Assembly: GCA_032358165.1 (NCBI GenBank)
Contig: JAALGY010000015.1
Location: 124,001-188,000, forward strand
From: Diplosphaera chodatii
Taxonomy: Eukaryota; Chlorophyta; Trebouxiophyceae; Prasiolales; Stichococcaceae
Direction: 5' to 3'
DNA: 64,000 nt
In this document: in pieces, positions 61,101-64,000 of the stretch
Position numbering within the stretch: position 1 is the stretch's first letter
Layout of the letters: each line of letters opens with the position of its first letter
The notes under the pieces: model-generated
Seen by the model: only the letters and a program-made list of their open reading frames with translations
The model's database searches: none
What the model was told of the DNA's origin: nothing
Position numbers and translations under genes: made by a program

Positions 61101-64000
61101 CTGCCCCACTGCTCTAGCATCTGGGCAGCACCCCTGAGCAAGGGAAGCCCTACAGCAGCCGAGGTGTCATGGCAACTCACCCAGACCCACCACCCAGGGA
61201 TGGTGTTGCGTGGCATGATATACGCGCCAGTCGTCATCAGCACGCAGGTGGTAGACACACCAGCTGTGACAGAGTAGCTCGCCGGCCGGATGGCAGCACC
61301 ACACAGCCTGCATCAGGACGGAAACAATTGCATTTGCCATCCTTCAGCATGTGGAGCCAGCTGCTATGGCCACACCAATGTGCAAAGATTGCGCCGTCAT
61401 GCAAACACTGGACTCTGCAAAGCTCTGCATGACACGGCGCCCTGCGTCAGTCCAGATTGGAGCCGGCAGATGCAACATGCAATTGTCCATGTTGTTGGAG
61501 GCGAACGCGCCTGAAAATGCCGACAGACATGGTGTGGAAGCAGAAGTTGATCAGCCAGAAGAAGAAGAAGCGGCCCGCCTCTGGCGCTAGGCCCACCACC
61601 CAGCTGCATTACCAAATCATACTGATCACTGCACCACACCTCCGTCTCCTTCCTCCAGTTGCATCAGCGTGGCAAATCCGGCTGGAATAGTGCGCGCAGT
61701 CACCAGCCTGTTTGTGGCATCAAACTGCATTTCGCAGGCAGCAATGCTCGCACTAGCAAGTGACGCTCCAGGTGAAGCTCTCCAGGAGGCCTTGGGGGAT
61801 CTGCAGGAGGACTACTGTGGGCAGCGCAAATGCCCAGGCGGGGTAGAACTTGTTGTCGCGTTGCTTGTAGAACAGCGACAGGCGCTCCCCAATGATGGCA
61901 AACTCCGTCCAGTTGTTGAACCTGCATGTCGCACACCACAGGAGGTTCACCCACAACCTCTGAAAATGGCACCCATGCAATATCATAGAGGCAAGAAGGG
62001 CACCCTGCGACAGACTCGACGGTAAGTGCTGCCATTGATCTGACAACGAGCCAGTCGCAACATCAACACAGGCAAATCCATCATGCACTGCCAGGCAAAT
62101 GGGTTCACTCACAACATGCTGGCGAGTGCGAAGAAGGTCACGGCAAGGTACAGGTTGGCATCATCAATGCTTGTGGGGGAGAGTCGCGTGCGGAAGAACA
62201 GCGTCGCCGTCAGAACCGCGTTGAATGCCATCTGTGGGTGGTCGCGTGCCGTTAGCAAGCTTGAGTCGGACCAGCGCCTTGACAACCAGCAGGTGATTGG
62301 CACGCTCTTGCAACACAGCAGTGGCAGTGATGAACAAACAGCAGAAGCTGTGGCAGTGCATACTTGGGTGAGTTGGCAGCCTGCAACTATGATGCTGGAA
62401 ACACGCAGGCACCTGGGTACCGCGGAAGATGTAGACGAATATGGTACGCTGGATAAGCATGAACTCGCGCCGCAGCGTCGCCTTGAGCAGCCTGTGCTGA
62501 GCGATGGCCCATGTCCGCTTGGTCTGCAGCCACATCACACAACATGTTGACAGGTGAATCAGCGGCTAGGCAGCTGTTCAGCGGCTGAGCAGCAGTTTGA
62601 GCACCCTCAGCCACACGGCATGCACCTCATGCCAGTGCTGAGCCTGATCCAAGCATGACAGATGCCACATTTGATCTGCGCCCGCACCAATGGATCCTCG
62701 GCCTTCACGTCGACGACAGGCGGTGTCAGCAGTTTGTACCGCGTCTTTTTCGCAGTTCCAGTACTGGCAAAGGCGCTGACGAAGTTGTGGACGCAGATGT
62801 ACTTGTACTTGCGATCATCGTCACTGCGTCAAATGTCCCACCAGAGCCATCGGCAGCCGCAGGACAACTGATGTACACGTTCAGACAATTCACGTGCAAG
62901 GGCAATCAAACGTGCAAGAGGGTGGCCTCAGGTTGTGTAGCGACCCAAGCAACTGGCTGGGAATGCACATTGGGTGCACCGCGTCTCACCACCAGTACTG
63001 GCCTGCAGATCAACACAGCAAGCGCTGCGGTCAGCACACTGTGAGGTTGCAAGGCTACACTATGGTATGTTGTGTGCAGGCGTCATGTCAGGCCTGCCTT
63101 GGTCCTTGGGCGAGGTGACCTCCTGCAGGAAGTCAGCAATGCCCTTGCGCTCTGGCAGCTGGAAGCCAACGCTGTTGAAGAACGGCATCACCTGCGGTGA
63201 GTGGTTGCAAGCGGTTTCCCTGAGATTGCCAGACGGGAAATGAAGCGCATGACCAGCAGTGCGAATGTGCATGTACATACAAGAAGTGTTTTGACCTTCC
63301 GAGGCCTCACCTCTTCCCTGGGGCCGAAGTAAACAATGTGGCCCTCTGCCAGCAGCATGATGTCATCAAACAGGTTGTAGACCTGCAGAGCAAAGGCAGC
63401 AGGCTGACCGTGGTCCTGCAGCTGGCAGCTGCTCCTCAGGCATGCTGGCGCAGCAGGCGCCATTGCAGGGAAGATACACATACTATCAATGACCAGGTGC
63501 TCTCGGAAACTGGCTATACAGTTGCGGTGTTCCAGAGAGTACATAGGTAAACTTGCCTCTGGAGCCGGCTGAAGTAGCGCGACCATGATGGTCGCCTGCA
63601 GAGCGCAGCCAGGACATCAGGCATACTGTGATAGTGCCGCAGAGGGTCGTTGCTGAGGCTGCTGACCAGCATGCTTGCCGTCACAATGGATGATGCACCG
63701 TCAATCAGCAGATGATGATGGGTACTCGGCTACATACGTAGGCGCATGTAGCAGTTCTGGCGGAGAGATCAGAGCAATGAGATTCCCCACCTTGCGCTTG
63801 TGTGCATAATGTGAGAGGTTCTGGATTATCTGGAATGTGGTGCTGCTGTCCAGGCCTGATGATGATAAACAAAGGAGGCTTCAGATATGCAATGAGGGTG
63901 ATCATCGCTGACGCATAATGATGGCCTCACATGGTCTCACCGGTGCTGATTTCGTCGGCAAAAATGACCTTAGAAGGGCTAACCAGCATCTCGCCAGTGG
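55194..64000 (-). CDS. ABCG: Full-size PDR/ABCG transporter, 5' truncated by the window
   Basis: ATP-driven exporter of the pleiotropic drug resistance subfamily, in plasma membrane. The visible part starts inside the first nucleotide-binding domain: [16 protein letters not shown] (Walker B), [29 protein letters not shown] and [19 protein letters not shown]. The first membrane domain runs from [15 protein letters not shown] through [20 protein letters not shown] to [19 protein letters not shown] phase-1 splice joins LALAKLK to [20 protein letters not shown], the usual linker. The second domain has [20 protein letters not shown] and [15 protein letters not shown] (Walker A, split by a GC-AG intron), [16 protein letters not shown] (signature), [16 protein letters not shown] and [12 protein letters not shown]. 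The second membrane domain ends [19 protein letters not shown], and the C-terminus LKRINFQKR then TGA at 55194. Walker A of the first domain lies beyond the right edge. Substrate unknown. Confidence 0.92.
60077..60118. repeat. 21-bp tandem duplication in a transporter intron
   Basis: ATGCAAGCTCCTGGCATATC occurs twice at a spacing of 21 bp. Confidence 0.88.

Overview
The window reads as nuclear DNA of a green alga. It is GC-rich and intron-dense: coding exons are mostly 25-75 codons, introns mostly 100-250 bp, donors usually GTGAG/GTGCG and acceptors almost always TGCAG. It carries plant-type plastid enzymes: a PKp1-type pyruvate kinase, the fused dehydroquinase/shikimate dehydrogenase, and a nuclear-encoded plastid ribosomal protein S13. 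A chlorophyte, probably a trebouxiophyte of the Chlorella/Coccomyxa sort, fits best; that is an inference from style and gene content. There are no operons; neighbouring genes are functionally unrelated.

Left third (1-20101): the 5' part of an atypical E2F gene (minus); beta-tubulin (minus) head-to-head with plastid S13 (plus); plastid pyruvate kinase (minus); then, across a 1.3 kb divergent gap, the most notable gene of the window (12663-20101, plus). Its spliced frame runs from a membrane-embedded family-2 processive glycosyltransferase of cellulose-synthase type, with all catalytic motifs kept, straight into a complete family-9 endoglucanase-like (GH9) domain. The GH9 part has lost three conserved active-site positions and looks like a pseudoenzyme.

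Middle (20677-37603): a stand-alone DUF89 phosphatase related to the C-terminal half of plant pantothenate kinase 2 (minus), a PRXL2-type thioredoxin-fold protein with a CxxC motif and a probable transit peptide (minus), the bifunctional shikimate-pathway enzyme (plus), an LPEAT-type lysophospholipid acyltransferase (minus), and a long coiled-coil protein with a basic tail that may be a synaptonemal-complex transverse filament protein (plus).

Right (38063-64000): gamma-tubulin complex protein 2 (minus), an unrecognised Ser/Pro-rich protein whose exons all join in frame (minus), a BTB-BACK protein (minus), a DEDDh exonuclease of REXO4 type (plus), and most of a full-size PDR/ABCG transporter (minus) whose first nucleotide-binding domain runs off the right edge.

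Gene models were made by hand from splice sites, reading phase and recognised protein motifs. Outer ends (start and stop) are generally firmer than every internal junction. I saw no transposon, CRISPR array, tRNA or rRNA gene.
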